NCBI GenBank assembly: GCA_043820265.1
Contig: JBDREA010000098.1
Location: forward strand, 1-46,369
Reading direction: 5' to 3'
DNA: 46,369 nt
Source: JBDREA01 sp043820265
Lineage (GTDB): Archaea; Altiarchaeota; Altiarchaeia; IMC4; JBDREA01
A program made the position numbers and the translations under genes. How positions within the stretch are numbered: position 1 is the first letter of the stretch; the number at the start of each line of letters is the position of its first letter. Below, piece by piece: positions 30,205 to 39,196 of this stretch. The notes under the pieces are model-generated. The model was not told where the DNA came from, did no database searches, and was given only the letters and a program-made list of their open reading frames with translations.

Positions 30205-31269
30205 TTATTCTATCCTAAACCTTAGGATTGCCGCCAGACCCCCAAGAGAGTCAAGCTGTGCTCCCGAGTCAAGTTCGGAGTTTAGGAAATGAATGGTTCC
30301 TTTTTGTTTTTTTACCCCATCGATCAATGATTCAAGAGTGTTTCGGTTTTCAAGTAGGTATTTCGTAGATATTAACAGTGTTTTGATTGCGCTAAGGGAG
30401 CTTGCTTTAGAAACATGTGTTAGGCCATAGGCTGCCAATCCGGATTCCTTTCCTATGTGGGTCAGCAGTTCATCGATTAATGTCGCATCTTGGGCTGCAC
30501 TCAATTCTTCTGAGAATTTTTTCGTTATTGGACGCTTTAACACCTCCAAAACTCCGTTTTGACCATATGAGCCGATGTTTTCGACAACTCCCTTTTTTGC
30601 CAGTTCGGGATTTTTTTCTTTTAGGTAGTCGTGAAATGAGTTCTTTTCGAATCCGCATCCCGCCAAAATAAAACCTTTTAAACTTTCTTTGGAAACTTGA
30701 TTCACTATTGTTTCTGCAAGTTCTTTGTAGAATTCCTCTTTTCTTTTTTCCCTGCCTTCAAGGTACTCTTTGCCGCCAATATTTTTCCTCAGGTCGATAT
30801 AGGATGATCCGGATTCTCTGATGAGACCTAATGTCGCCTCTCCTTCATCGACTACCACGATGAGAAGCTTAGGTTTGAGAGACGCTTTTTCTGCGTCATC
30901 TAGTCTTTGTTTTTCGAGTTTCGTCCAACCCTCTTTTTTTATGGAAAGCTCGGTTCCTGGCTCGATTATTAGAGCATGATGGGAGCCTATGGGTGTCAGG
31001 TCTTCAGGTCCCTGGCTAATCGTTCCGAGAATGCGCAATACATTTTGATTGGCATACTCTGTTTTTTCCACTTCAATTACTAAAGTTATCTTTTTTCTTT
31101 CGCCTCCGTCGCTTCGGCCCATGTCGGATTTCTCCTTTATTCTTCTGACTGTGGGGGCTTTAACCAGGTCCCGGGGCTGGATTATCTGGGAGAGATACCA
31201 TAGGTCGTCTATGCTTTCTACTCGTAGTTTTACCAGGTTTTGTTTGTAGTCGCGATAGAAAACCTTCAT
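30205..31269 (-). CDS. pelA: mRNA surveillance protein Pelota (Dom34)
   Basis: 354 residues, three domains as in archaeal aPelota: N-terminal Sm-like (MKVFYRDYKQNLVKLRVESI, DLWYLSQIIQPRDLV), central eRF1-like domain (LIVVVDEGEATLGLIRESG) and C-terminal L30e-like domain (AAYGLTHVSKA). It acts with aEF1A on stalled ribosomes to release or recycle them; lacks the GGQ of release factors, as expected. Complete. Confidence 0.95.
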   Translation of the reverse strand: MKVFYRDYKQNLVKLRVESIDDLWYLSQIIQPRDLVKAPTVRRIKEKSDMGRSDGGERKKITLVIEVEKTEYANQNVLRILGTISQGPEDLTPIGSHHALIIEPGTELSIKKEGWTKLEKQRLDDAEKASLKPKLLIVVVDEGEATLGLIRESGSSYIDLRKNIGGKEYLEGREKRKEEFYKELAETIVNQVSKESLKGFILAGCGFEKNSFHDYLKEKNPELAKKGVVENIGSYGQNGVLEVLKRPITKKFSEELSAAQDATLIDELLTHIGKESGLAAYGLTHVSKASSLSAIKTLLISTKYLLENRNTLESLIDGVKKQKGTIHFLNSELDSGAQLDSLGGLAAILRFRIE

Positions 31270-31284
31270 TTTAAAATCGAAACC

Positions 31285-34200
31285 TTATTTTTTCCTTTTT
31301 AGTTTTTTGTCTAGAAGCAAGAGGTCTCTTTTTATTTTTACCTCGATGTCTGTTGGTTCAATCTCTTTTGAATCCTCTTTGACTTCGATTCTTATCTTTC
31401 TAGGGGGCTTTTTTTCCGTGGTTGCGTGGATTTTTTTGACTTTGCGTTCTTTTTCAGGTTTCTTCTCTTTTGACTTTCCTTTTTTCTTTTGGGCTTTAGG
31501 TTTGTGTTCAGGGGGGGCTTGCTTTTCTTCCGGTTGAGATGGTTCTTTAATTGCGGGTTCTATTGGCATTTCATCTGTGGGAAGAGATTGTCCTCCGGTT
31601 TGAAGTTCTTTTTCAGATCCCCCCCCTACTTCTTCCTCAGCTGGTTGCTCGGGGCCATTGGCTTCCTCAGACCCTTCGGGTTTGCCCTCTTCAATAATCA
31701 ATTGCCCTGCAATGGGAGCTGCGGATTTGGTTGGCGGAGCTAGGGGGATTAATTCCTCACCTAGAGGTAAATCCTTTTCTGAGGATGGAAGTTCTTCTGT
31801 TAGAGGAACGTCTTGGTATTGTTGCTCTTCCTTTGTTAATTGGTCTTCTTCGCTTGGAGCTTCATCGGTGTTTTGTTCGTCAGCTTCCGCCCCCAGTGTA
31901 GCATCCCCTGGATGGCCAGGTTCTTCTTGAGCTATTGCGTCTTCTACTTCTTTTATTTTTTCATCTTCGATTAGGATAGGTTCTTCATCTACAAGTTGGA
32001 CTCCAAAATCTGCGACATCTATCATCTCCTCCAGGTCTTCGTCGGTTATCTCAACTTCTTCTTCTACGATCGTGTCTTTCTCATATACTTCCTCTTCGAG
32101 TTTGGATTCGCCCCAGATGGATTCCACGATTTCGTCTGTGAGGTCCGAGAAGGCTTCGTTTGGTTTTTGCCCCTGTTTGTGGACTCGCCGATAAAACCAG
32201 TAGCCGACCACTAAGGCAAGTAATGCTGTACAAAGTAGGATTACTGCGAAAAGGAGATATATCGCTATTGAAAGGTTTGAGAAGCGTGAGGATGAATCTT
32301 CGGTTTCAAGTCTTGTTAAGAGGTCTCCTGCGTTAACCATCCCTTCGTCGTTGCCCAGTTCGCTGTAGAGTTCGAGCGCGTCTTCAGCGAATCTCTTCGC
32401 TTGGGTTTCATCGCCTTTTGAAAGGTAGAGGAGCGCGTTTTGATAGTATTCGTTGGCTAGGTCTGTTGAGGATTGCCTTCTGAGTTTTTCTGTGCATGAG
32501 CTGATTATTTTTCCTGCATTCTCCACCCCTTCGTGGTCTGATACCTCGTTGTAGGAGTTTCTCGCCTTTTTCGCAAAGGCGCATGCCAAGTCAAATTGCC
32601 TGGAATCCTGATACTGGCTGGCTTGCTCCAGGTATGCATCTCCTGCATATTTTGATGTCGCCCCACTCAGTTTTTCTGCGAGGATCAAAAGCAGTTTGTC
32701 GCTTTTTTCGATCCCGGAACTATCTCCCAGTTCCTGATAAATCTGTCTTGCATCCGATACATAGGACTTGGATGTCTCATATTGTCTTTTATCGAAGTAG
32801 TCGAGTGCTTCTTGGTAGTAAGAGTCGGCTTTCAGATAGTCTTCTGCGTTTTGCATTAGTATGTTGGCTTTTGATACGCCGCTCTCGTCGTCTAGCTCGG
32901 TGTATAATCCTTTTGCTTCAAGAGCGAGCCGTTTGCCTTCCTTGAAGTCTCCTCCCCGATAGGAGTCTCGGGCCCTGGAGAATACATCCTTTACTTCATT
33001 GTATTTTTTGGAGAGCTCGACAAATCTTTCAAGCTCGGCTGTTTTGTTTTTCGCAAACAGTTCTCTGTATATTTGAAGGGACTCCTTTCCGTTTTTTGCC
33101 GCTTCGTCGAATTTTTCTGCATCAAATAGGGATTTGGCTTCTTCATGGAATTTTTTTGCCTCAAGAAATTTCGTCGACTTATTTATGACATTGTTCAACT
33201 CGTGCAGTTTGCCTATGTACTCCAGTTCGAGGTATCTGGTTTTCGCCTCCAATGCCTTCTCCTTTGCCTCAAGATAGAATTCCTGGTGGAACAGTCCCAG
33301 AGATTGCTCATATACTTCATCGACTCCGAGGATGAGGAGATACCTTGGATTTACTTCATAGAAGTAGAGGTCATTCAGAGTGTATACTATCAGGTCTTCA
33401 AATCCATTGGCATCGATGTCTTCTATCAGTATCCCCTGTATTGGAGTGGGATTTGTGTAGGTCCATTCGACGTTTCCGGTCAGATCCAAGGAGACAATCT
33501 TCTTTCTTCCAGAGACGATGATGATCTCCTTTTCGCCGTCGTGATCAACGTCTCCTACCGCAAGTCCTTCGCTCAAATCCGGATTCTTGTATGACCAAAG
33601 GAGTGCTCCAAAAGAATTGAGGACGTAGAGTTTGTCATCTACTCCCAAAGCTAATATCTCTGAGGTTCCGTCCCCTTCGAGGTCGTCAACCAAGACTTCA
33701 CCAATCCGTCCTGAAGTTGTATAGCTCCATTTTTGGTTTCCCAAATAATCGTAGAGGAATACGTGCCGGAATGCGCCTGCCACCAGATCCGGATACCCTA
33801 ATCCTTCGAAGTCGTGGGATGTCAGGGCCCAGACTGCAAACCCAGGCTCATGCTCCCAGATGAGTGCACCGTTGGAGTCTAATGCATAAAGAACTGCATC
33901 TTGTGTGCCCACTAATACTTCGCTTAAATTGTCTTGGTTTATGTCAGCGGCGTATAGGGTATAGGCTATGTCGTGGTCATAGTCTGCCCACTTCAACATG
34001 CCGTAATCCAGTCCCTCAACCCGTTCCAACACGTAAACTGGATTGTTCCTTGAAGCCTGAGGGAGATGGGAACTTATGATAAACTCTGGGTCGCCGTTGC
34101 CGTCAATATCCTCGACAAAAACAGTTCTTATGTCGTTGTTGGGCCAAATCTCGTTTATCCTCTGCTTCCATAAGAGATTGCCTTTGTCGTCTGTTACATA

Positions 34201-34404
34201 GACGTCGGATCGCTGGGGGGAAGTGGAGGAGATGATTATCTCCAGATGGGAGTCGTTACTTATGTCTGCCAGCCTTGCGTCCTGACCCCCTACTCCCTGA
34301 ATCCACTTCAGATTCAAAGGTTCTAAATCTTCTGCTAAAACTGGGGCAGATAATAAAATCAGGAGTGCGAACGTCGCATATAGTCTTGGAAGGTTCATAA
34401 TCAT
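31285..34404 (-). CDS. Large secreted/membrane protein: beta-propeller, helical repeats, TM, acidic-basic tail
   Basis: 1039 residues. Signal peptide (1-24). Residues ~30-350 contain 6-8 FG-GAP/PQQ-like repeats (e.g. VFVEDIDGNGDPEFIISS, LYALDSNGALIWEHE) forming a propeller with Ca-binding DxDxNG loops. Residues ~370-690 are TPR-like helical repeats (YYQEALDYFDKRQYETSKSY). One TM at ~710-734 (LLFAVILLCTALLALVVGYW) is followed by a cytoplasmic tail of 300 residues, first acidic, then E/P-rich, then K-rich. A sensor or scaffold between envelope and cytoplasm is plausible; function unknown. Confidence 0.7.
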   Translation of the reverse strand: MIMNLPRLYATFALLILLSAPVLAEDLEPLNLKWIQGVGGQDARLADISNDSHLEIIISSTSPQRSDVYVTDDKGNLLWKQRINEIWPNNDIRTVFVEDIDGNGDPEFIISSHLPQASRNNPVYVLERVEGLDYGMLKWADYDHDIAYTLYAADINQDNLSEVLVGTQDAVLYALDSNGALIWEHEPGFAVWALTSHDFEGLGYPDLVAGAFRHVFLYDYLGNQKWSYTTSGRIGEVLVDDLEGDGTSEILALGVDDKLYVLNSFGALLWSYKNPDLSEGLAVGDVDHDGEKEIIIVSGRKKIVSLDLTGNVEWTYTNPTPIQGILIEDIDANGFEDLIVYTLNDLYFYEVNPRYLLILGVDEVYEQSLGLFHQEFYLEAKEKALEAKTRYLELEYIGKLHELNNVINKSTKFLEAKKFHEEAKSLFDAEKFDEAAKNGKESLQIYRELFAKNKTAELERFVELSKKYNEVKDVFSRARDSYRGGDFKEGKRLALEAKGLYTELDDESGVSKANILMQNAEDYLKADSYYQEALDYFDKRQYETSKSYVSDARQIYQELGDSSGIEKSDKLLLILAEKLSGATSKYAGDAYLEQASQYQDSRQFDLACAFAKKARNSYNEVSDHEGVENAGKIISSCTEKLRRQSSTDLANEYYQNALLYLSKGDETQAKRFAEDALELYSELGNDEGMVNAGDLLTRLETEDSSSRFSNLSIAIYLLFAVILLCTALLALVVGYWFYRRVHKQGQKPNEAFSDLTDEIVESIWGESKLEEEVYEKDTIVEEEVEITDEDLEEMIDVADFGVQLVDEEPILIEDEKIKEVEDAIAQEEPGHPGDATLGAEADEQNTDEAPSEEDQLTKEEQQYQDVPLTEELPSSEKDLPLGEELIPLAPPTKSAAPIAGQLIIEEGKPEGSEEANGPEQPAEEEVGGGSEKELQTGGQSLPTDEMPIEPAIKEPSQPEEKQAPPEHKPKAQKKKGKSKEKKPEKERKVKKIHATTEKKPPRKIRIEVKEDSKEIEPTDIEVKIKRDLLLLDKKLKRKK

Positions 34405-34445
34405 CCAATAAGAAATGAGAGAAGAAACTTAAATAGGATTCACAT

Positions 34446-35171
34446 TCAGCCGACTAGGTAGAAGAAGGAGTCTTCGAGGCTGTCTTTGCCGGTTTGGGCG
34501 AGTATTTCTTCTACTGTGCCGATGGCTTTTTGCTCTCCTTCGTCTATGATGAGTATTCGATCGCAGAGTCTGACTGCTTCGTCTAATGTGTGGGTGGAGA
34601 AGATTATGGTTTTTCCCCGGTCTTTGAGGTCTTTGACTGTGTCAAACATTTTTCGAGAAGATACTGGGTCAAGGCCTGATGTGAGCTCGTCTAGGATGAC
34701 AAGCTCTGGATTGTGCACGAGTGTCTTTGCTATAGCTGCCCTTCTTCGCTGGCCTTTGGACATTGTCTTTATTACTTTGTCGGGTGTGTCGTCTAAATCG
34801 ACTAGTTTTAGGATTTCCGATACCGCTGAATCGAGGTTTTGTACGCCGTACAGCTCCCCTATGTATCTTAGATGTTCTGAGAGATTCATTTCGCCGTATA
34901 AGTAGTCTTCTTCGGGTAGGTAGCCCACTAGCTCTTTGACCTCGATCCGGTTGTGTATTACATTAAGACCCGAAACGATGCATTCCCCCTCGGAGGGTGT
35001 GATTATCCCGGAGACTACTTTCAAGGTGGTGGTTTTCCCTGCGCCGTTTGGACCGATGAATCCGAATATCTCGTTTTTTCTGACATTAAAGGAGAGGTTT
35101 TTCACTGCGTATTTCTCCCCATATCGTTTGGATAGGTTGTCTGCTGAAACGAAGTATTCGCCCTCACTCAT
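34446..35171 (-). CDS. ABC transporter ATP-binding protein (ABC-2 type)
   Basis: 241 residues from the ATG at 35171 (MSEGEYFVSADNLSKRYGEK); a TTG three codons upstream is less likely. Walker A GPNGAGKTTTL, signature in TMSKGQRRRAAIA (MSKGQ, a common variant), Walker B LVILDELTSGLDPVS (Glu followed by Leu rather than Pro), H-loop FSTHTLDEA. Matches NatA/CcmA-type exporters. It is divergent from the two ABC-2 permeases and separated by a region with two paired inverted repeats, so the three gene products probably form one exporter. Confidence 0.92.
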   Translation of the reverse strand: MSEGEYFVSADNLSKRYGEKYAVKNLSFNVRKNEIFGFIGPNGAGKTTTLKVVSGIITPSEGECIVSGLNVIHNRIEVKELVGYLPEEDYLYGEMNLSEHLRYIGELYGVQNLDSAVSEILKLVDLDDTPDKVIKTMSKGQRRRAAIAKTLVHNPELVILDELTSGLDPVSSRKMFDTVKDLKDRGKTIIFSTHTLDEAVRLCDRILIIDEGEQKAIGTVEEILAQTGKDSLEDSFFYLVG

Positions 35172-35187
35172 ATTACACAATTATGGT

Positions 35188-35230
35188 GGAGAGCATAAAA
35201 AATGGTCAATATAAGGTAATTATGCTCTCC
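35188..35230. promoter_or_regulatory. Paired inverted repeat upstream of the ABC ATPase
   Basis: GGAGAGCATAA (35188-35198) and TTATGCTCTCC (35220-35230), perfect 11-bp arms, 21-nt spacer containing a minus-strand TTATATTG that could be the TATA box. Differs from the carB repeat by two bases per half-site. Confidence 0.65.
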
Positions 35231-35238
35231 AATATATT

Positions 35239-35276
35239 GGAGGACATAAAAATTGGTTCAGACAGCCATGTCCTCC
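35239..35276. promoter_or_regulatory. Paired inverted repeat upstream of the ABC-2 permeases
   Basis: GGAGGACATAA (35239-35249) and ATGTCCTCC (35268-35276), half-site identical to the carB repeat, spacer 18 nt. It is joined to the previous repeat by CCAATATATTGG, itself a perfect palindrome, and followed by a TATA-like CTATATTA. Confidence 0.65.
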
Positions 35277-35312
35277 ACTATATTAGGTTTAATGGTACAT
35301 AAATTAGACAGT

Positions 35313-37172
35313 ATGAAATGGAAACGTCTTCTTGTGATCTCAAAATACGAGATGAAGCAATACCAAAAGAGCCACCTGAATGTCGGAAGCATTCTGGGCA
35401 TCTGTTTAGTCTCTCTGCTATTGCTTGTCAATCCTTCTGTTAAAAATGTGGAGCTTCCGAGTGCCCAAAGGTTGTATCGTATAGGTTTCTACCAGGAGGG
35501 TGACATCGTTTCCTGGATGCGCGTTTCTTTTCCTTTTAGGATGATCTATTTCCAGGAGATCCTTGGCATGGTCGAGGCGCTCGAGGAGAGAACGGTTGAT
35601 GGGGGACTGATAATCCAGGGAAACATCGTAAACGTCATGGGTTCTGGCACCATGAAGTCTGATGGGGCGCTGAACCGGATAGAGGAGGAATTCAAATACA
35701 TCAACAACGAGCAGATTAGAAAATCGGTTAATGAACAACCTGAGATGGCAGGGATTCTTCTTCCTTTGAGAGTGCAGGTCATCGAGGAGGAAGTCGACTA
35801 CGAAAAAATCATTAATGGGTCGCTTGACATCAAAAGGAAGAGGTTTCTGCAGGAAAAGCAAAGTGACACCATAAAGTCGTTTCTTGGGAAGGACGTAGAT
35901 ATCTTTAATGATCAGAAATCCATAAATGTGAAGGTGAGCGGAGCAGGAGGTGATGGGAGCGGCACCATAGACTTGTCGAGGTTTGACGAATCTGGCTCTG
36001 GTTCGGATTCATTTGGTGCATCGGGGATAAGGCAGGAGGAATCTCTCGTTCTTCCTGATGAATTACGTGTAGATTTTCCTTTTATGAATCTCTTTCGAAA
36101 CATGATGTTTTTAGCCCCCTCTATCATACTTTCACTGATGTTTTCGCTTTCGCTGATAAGAGAAAAGGTGGATAGAAGCCTGAACAACCTTTTTTCCGCC
36201 CCGCTCGGAAAACTGGATATAATTTTGGGTAAAGCCCTCCCCTACATCGTTTTGATGACGCTTATAAATGTTATCTATGGATTATCCATTTCGTCAGGTT
36301 TTGAGGCATTGAAGGTCACTTTCATCTTCATGTCAGTATCCATCGTGATTTTATCTACTGGTTTGTTTTCGGTTGTCATCTCGAGAAGTTACAGGGAGCT
36401 GACTTTTATCGGAAGCTTCTACATCTTCATCTTTCTTTTCATGATTGTATTGCCGAATGTTTTTGCGGGAATAAACGCTTTGGCTCTGATTTCCCCCATA
36501 AGCCACATCACTTCAATCGAAAATGGAGCCTCGATTTCATGGATTGAGTTGATTCTTTCACTTTTTCCATACCACATCCTCACAGTCTCTTTTTTGGCGT
36601 TTACGGTCTTTACCTTCGATGCGGATGTGTTGTTTTCCGATTGGAGGATAAGGGATATCGTCGAGCACTACCACGTCATGCTGTCGCATGCTTTGAGAAA
36701 TAGTGCAGCTTACGTGTTTGTGTCGGTTGCGTTAATCGTGCCTTTTGTATTTTTGATCGAAAGCATCTTTTCGTATCTGATAATTCCTTTGGGGCGTCTT
36801 TCTTCTGTGACCTCTCTTTTGATTTTCGCAGCCATTGAGGAGCTCGCAAAGATTACGCCATTCATCATCTTGAGAAAGAGGCTGATTAAACCGCTTTATT
36901 ATGGTATTTTAGCGGGTACAAGCTTCTTTGTGACTGAAAGGATTTTCAACATCTATTTGATCAGTAAAATTTTCAGCTACTTCGGAGGGCCTTACCTGTA
37001 CTTTATAGCAAAGAATTTGCTTGCCACATGGGGGCTGCATATAGTTACGGTCGTGTTTATGGCATACGGATTCACCCATCTTTCTGGAAGAGTGCAGAAG
37101 ACGGGTTTATTTATCCTTATCGTATTGCTCCACTTCGTATACAACCTGAATTTAGTCTACCAAATCCTCTAA
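35313..37172 (+). CDS. ABC-2 permease fused to a PrsW-like intramembrane protease domain
   Basis: 619 residues from MKWKRLLVISKYEMKQYQKS (ATG 35313; 35292 also possible). Residues 1-430 are an ABC-2 permease: first TM, a large external loop with a Gly/Ser-rich stretch, then five TMs. Residues ~465-619 resemble PrsW proteases: E509-E-L-A-K (EExxK), F538-x3-E542 (FFVTE), H576 in GLHIVT, and H607 in LLHFVYN, each in a hydrophobic helix. No stop or frame break separates the halves. PrsW proteins cleave membrane-bound regulators. The fusion suggests an exporter coupled to proteolysis, for example of an exported peptide. Confidence 0.75.
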   Translation: MKWKRLLVISKYEMKQYQKSHLNVGSILGICLVSLLLLVNPSVKNVELPSAQRLYRIGFYQEGDIVSWMRVSFPFRMIYFQEILGMVEALEERTVDGGLIIQGNIVNVMGSGTMKSDGALNRIEEEFKYINNEQIRKSVNEQPEMAGILLPLRVQVIEEEVDYEKIINGSLDIKRKRFLQEKQSDTIKSFLGKDVDIFNDQKSINVKVSGAGGDGSGTIDLSRFDESGSGSDSFGASGIRQEESLVLPDELRVDFPFMNLFRNMMFLAPSIILSLMFSLSLIREKVDRSLNNLFSAPLGKLDIILGKALPYIVLMTLINVIYGLSISSGFEALKVTFIFMSVSIVILSTGLFSVVISRSYRELTFIGSFYIFIFLFMIVLPNVFAGINALALISPISHITSIENGASISWIELILSLFPYHILTVSFLAFTVFTFDADVLFSDWRIRDIVEHYHVMLSHALRNSAAYVFVSVALIVPFVFLIESIFSYLIIPLGRLSSVTSLLIFAAIEELAKITPFIILRKRLIKPLYYGILAGTSFFVTERIFNIYLISKIFSYFGGPYLYFIAKNLLATWGLHIVTVVFMAYGFTHLSGRVQKTGLFILIVLLHFVYNLNLVYQIL

Positions 37173-37176
37173 AAAA

Positions 37177-38274
37177 ATGAAGAAGTCATGGATAATAGCA
37201 AAAAGGGAGCTTAAAGCGATGCTTAGGGAGAGGACGGTAATGCTTGTGGTGTTGGTTGAACTGCTGCTTGTTATTTTTTCTGGCCTATTGAATGTGGGGT
37301 ATGTTTTATTGACAACTCCTGAAGCAAGCGCGGAGCTGCAGAACCTGAACTCTTTTGTCGCAGTTGGGATAATCTCGAACACCCCTGAGAAATTCGCATT
37401 GTCGCTTTTTTCATCGAAGATGCCTTACGTCGTCTATGATGATGTGGACGAGGCATTTGCTGACTTCAGGGAGGGGATGATCGATGTTATCTTTATCGGA
37501 GACATAGAGAAGTCTGAAAACGCCTCTCAGATCGTGGTATACATTCCTGAAAACAGCCCAAAAAAGGACCTGATAAAGTTGAGCCTTAGAAACATCCTTT
37601 TAAAGTTGGAAAAGGAGATCAGAGCCGAAAGGATTGTTGAATATAAACCGGACATAAAGCTTTACTCGGTGGATTCAAAATCTGGGAAGGCTTCAAGGGA
37701 AATCGAGATATACTACATCTTCACAATACCCCTTCTCCTCTTTCTACCAAGCCTAATAGCGGGCTCGCTTGTAATAGACTCAATAACTGAAGACCTAGAA
37801 AACAAGACGATAATTAACTTGATGGAAGCCCCACTCAAAGGTTTTCAGATCGTTTTAGGCAAAAACTTGGGGGCCATAATCATTTGTATGGCGCAATCGG
37901 TTGCATGGGTTTTTATTTTGAGCTTTCTTTCTCTGGGAATCCAAAACCATATGAGCCTTATTTTCATTTCGTTTCTTTATACTGTGATCTTTACAAACAT
38001 CGGGAGTTTCGTTTCTCTTCGACTAAAAAACCTGAGGAACTCTCAGGTGGTGCACACAGGAGTATCTATGGCATCCATAAGCTTATTCTCCCCTTTAGCC
38101 AACCTCTCAAACCAATTAGTAGCCAACTCGCCATCATACATTTTCACAGGCCTTGCTTCCGGAGCAACACTATTTGATTTCAGATACCAGGTGCTCCTCC
38201 TTCTAATGGTTTTTTTAGTTACAGGTATGATAAACCTGAAATCGGCTGTGGAGCTGGAAAACCTTTATGACTGA
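37177..38274 (+). CDS. ABC-2 type transporter permease
   Basis: 365 residues. The N-terminal RELKAMLRERTVMLVVLVEL helix, a ~140-residue external domain, and five C-terminal TMs (LITEDLENKTI-like motif before TM2 reads SITEDLENKTIINLMEAPLK) match the NatB-like ABC-2 permease family. It starts 5 nt after the fused permease and probably forms a heterodimer with it, powered by the ATPase at 34446-35171. Confidence 0.85.
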   Translation: MKKSWIIAKRELKAMLRERTVMLVVLVELLLVIFSGLLNVGYVLLTTPEASAELQNLNSFVAVGIISNTPEKFALSLFSSKMPYVVYDDVDEAFADFREGMIDVIFIGDIEKSENASQIVVYIPENSPKKDLIKLSLRNILLKLEKEIRAERIVEYKPDIKLYSVDSKSGKASREIEIYYIFTIPLLLFLPSLIAGSLVIDSITEDLENKTIINLMEAPLKGFQIVLGKNLGAIIICMAQSVAWVFILSFLSLGIQNHMSLIFISFLYTVIFTNIGSFVSLRLKNLRNSQVVHTGVSMASISLFSPLANLSNQLVANSPSYIFTGLASGATLFDFRYQVLLLLMVFLVTGMINLKSAVELENLYD

Positions 38275-38373
38275 AAACAGATATTGCATATTTAAGTTGA
38301 TTTAGGTAATATTTCACACATAGTATTTTGGACTTAGGGTTTGGTTTTGGGGTGTTTAAGATTTAAGCATAGA

Positions 38374-38390
38374 TAGGGGCATACCCCCTA
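38374..38390. promoter_or_regulatory. Short hairpin in the archaellum operon leader
   Basis: TAGGGG and CCCCTA flank CATAC, 20 nt before the arlH ATG and just after the TATA-like TTTAAGATTTAAG (38355-38367). It could sit at the 5' end of the transcript or be an operator. Confidence 0.35.
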
Positions 38391-38409
38391 CGTCTGCGAT
38401 AAACAAACC

Positions 38410-39189
38410 ATGCCCGAAGAAAAAGAAAAAACTGAGGCAGAAGGCCAAGACAGCCTAGTTGTTGAAGAACCTGAGCCACCCAAGGCTGAGAAAGCCAAAG
38501 AGTTATATACTCGGCTGGAACGTGACGAACTACACAGAAAGCTGGGAGAATACATCCCCAAAGGCTCTCTGATGCTTCTCGAGGGAAAAGACGGATTCGG
38601 AAAAAGCATTATCTGTCAGCGCTTCATCTATGCTTTTCTTGAACATGGCTCTACCGTAACATACATCAGCACAGAGCTTTCTACAAAGGACTTCATCGAG
38701 CAGATGGATTCTGTGAATTATGACATCAGCAGCCACATGATAAATGACCGGTTGCTTTTCATACCCCTGTTCCCGTTCATCGGTGGCGCAACGCTACAGA
38801 CCGACTTCATCAACCGCCTTTTGGGGGCCAGAGAGCTCTTCCGATCTGACTGCATAGTCATCGACACCTTCTCCTTTCTTTTGGTCAAAGACAACATCAC
38901 AGAAGCAGAGACCTTTAACGTGGTGAAATTCTTCAAAAAGATCGCTGACACAGGCAAGACCATCATTTTCACAGCAGACCCAGACCACCTAAACGCAGAA
39001 CTACTCACCCTCCTTCGCTCGGTAGCAGACATTTACTTCGAGTTGACTACAATGGCTCTGGCAGGAGACGTTAAAAGGTACATAAATGTTAATCGCTATA
39101 AGCGGGCCCCGGGAGACGTCGGCTCAAGTGTTGCCTTCCGAGTCGATTCGGGCTCCGGCGTAAACATCGACATATCGGCTATGGCATAG
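38410..39189 (+). CDS. arlH: Archaellum RecA-like ATPase ArlH (FlaH)
   Basis: 259 residues. After an acidic ~30-residue N-terminal tail comes a RecA/KaiC-like domain with Walker A GKDGFGKSI (about residues 59-67), Walker B in SDCIVIDTFSFLL, and the ArlH-typical VTYISTELSTKDFIEQMDS. ArlH forms a ring under ArlI/J and regulates assembly and switching of the motor. First gene of the cluster. Confidence 0.92.
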   Translation: MPEEKEKTEAEGQDSLVVEEPEPPKAEKAKELYTRLERDELHRKLGEYIPKGSLMLLEGKDGFGKSIICQRFIYAFLEHGSTVTYISTELSTKDFIEQMDSVNYDISSHMINDRLLFIPLFPFIGGATLQTDFINRLLGARELFRSDCIVIDTFSFLLVKDNITEAETFNVVKFFKKIADTGKTIIFTADPDHLNAELLTLLRSVADIYFELTTMALAGDVKRYINVNRYKRAPGDVGSSVAFRVDSGSGVNIDISAMA

Positions 39190-39196
39190 GAAAAAA

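Noticed and set aside
31307..31930. Several plus-strand frames of 76-90 codons
   Set aside because: They are antisense shadows of the low-complexity tail of the 1039-residue protein.
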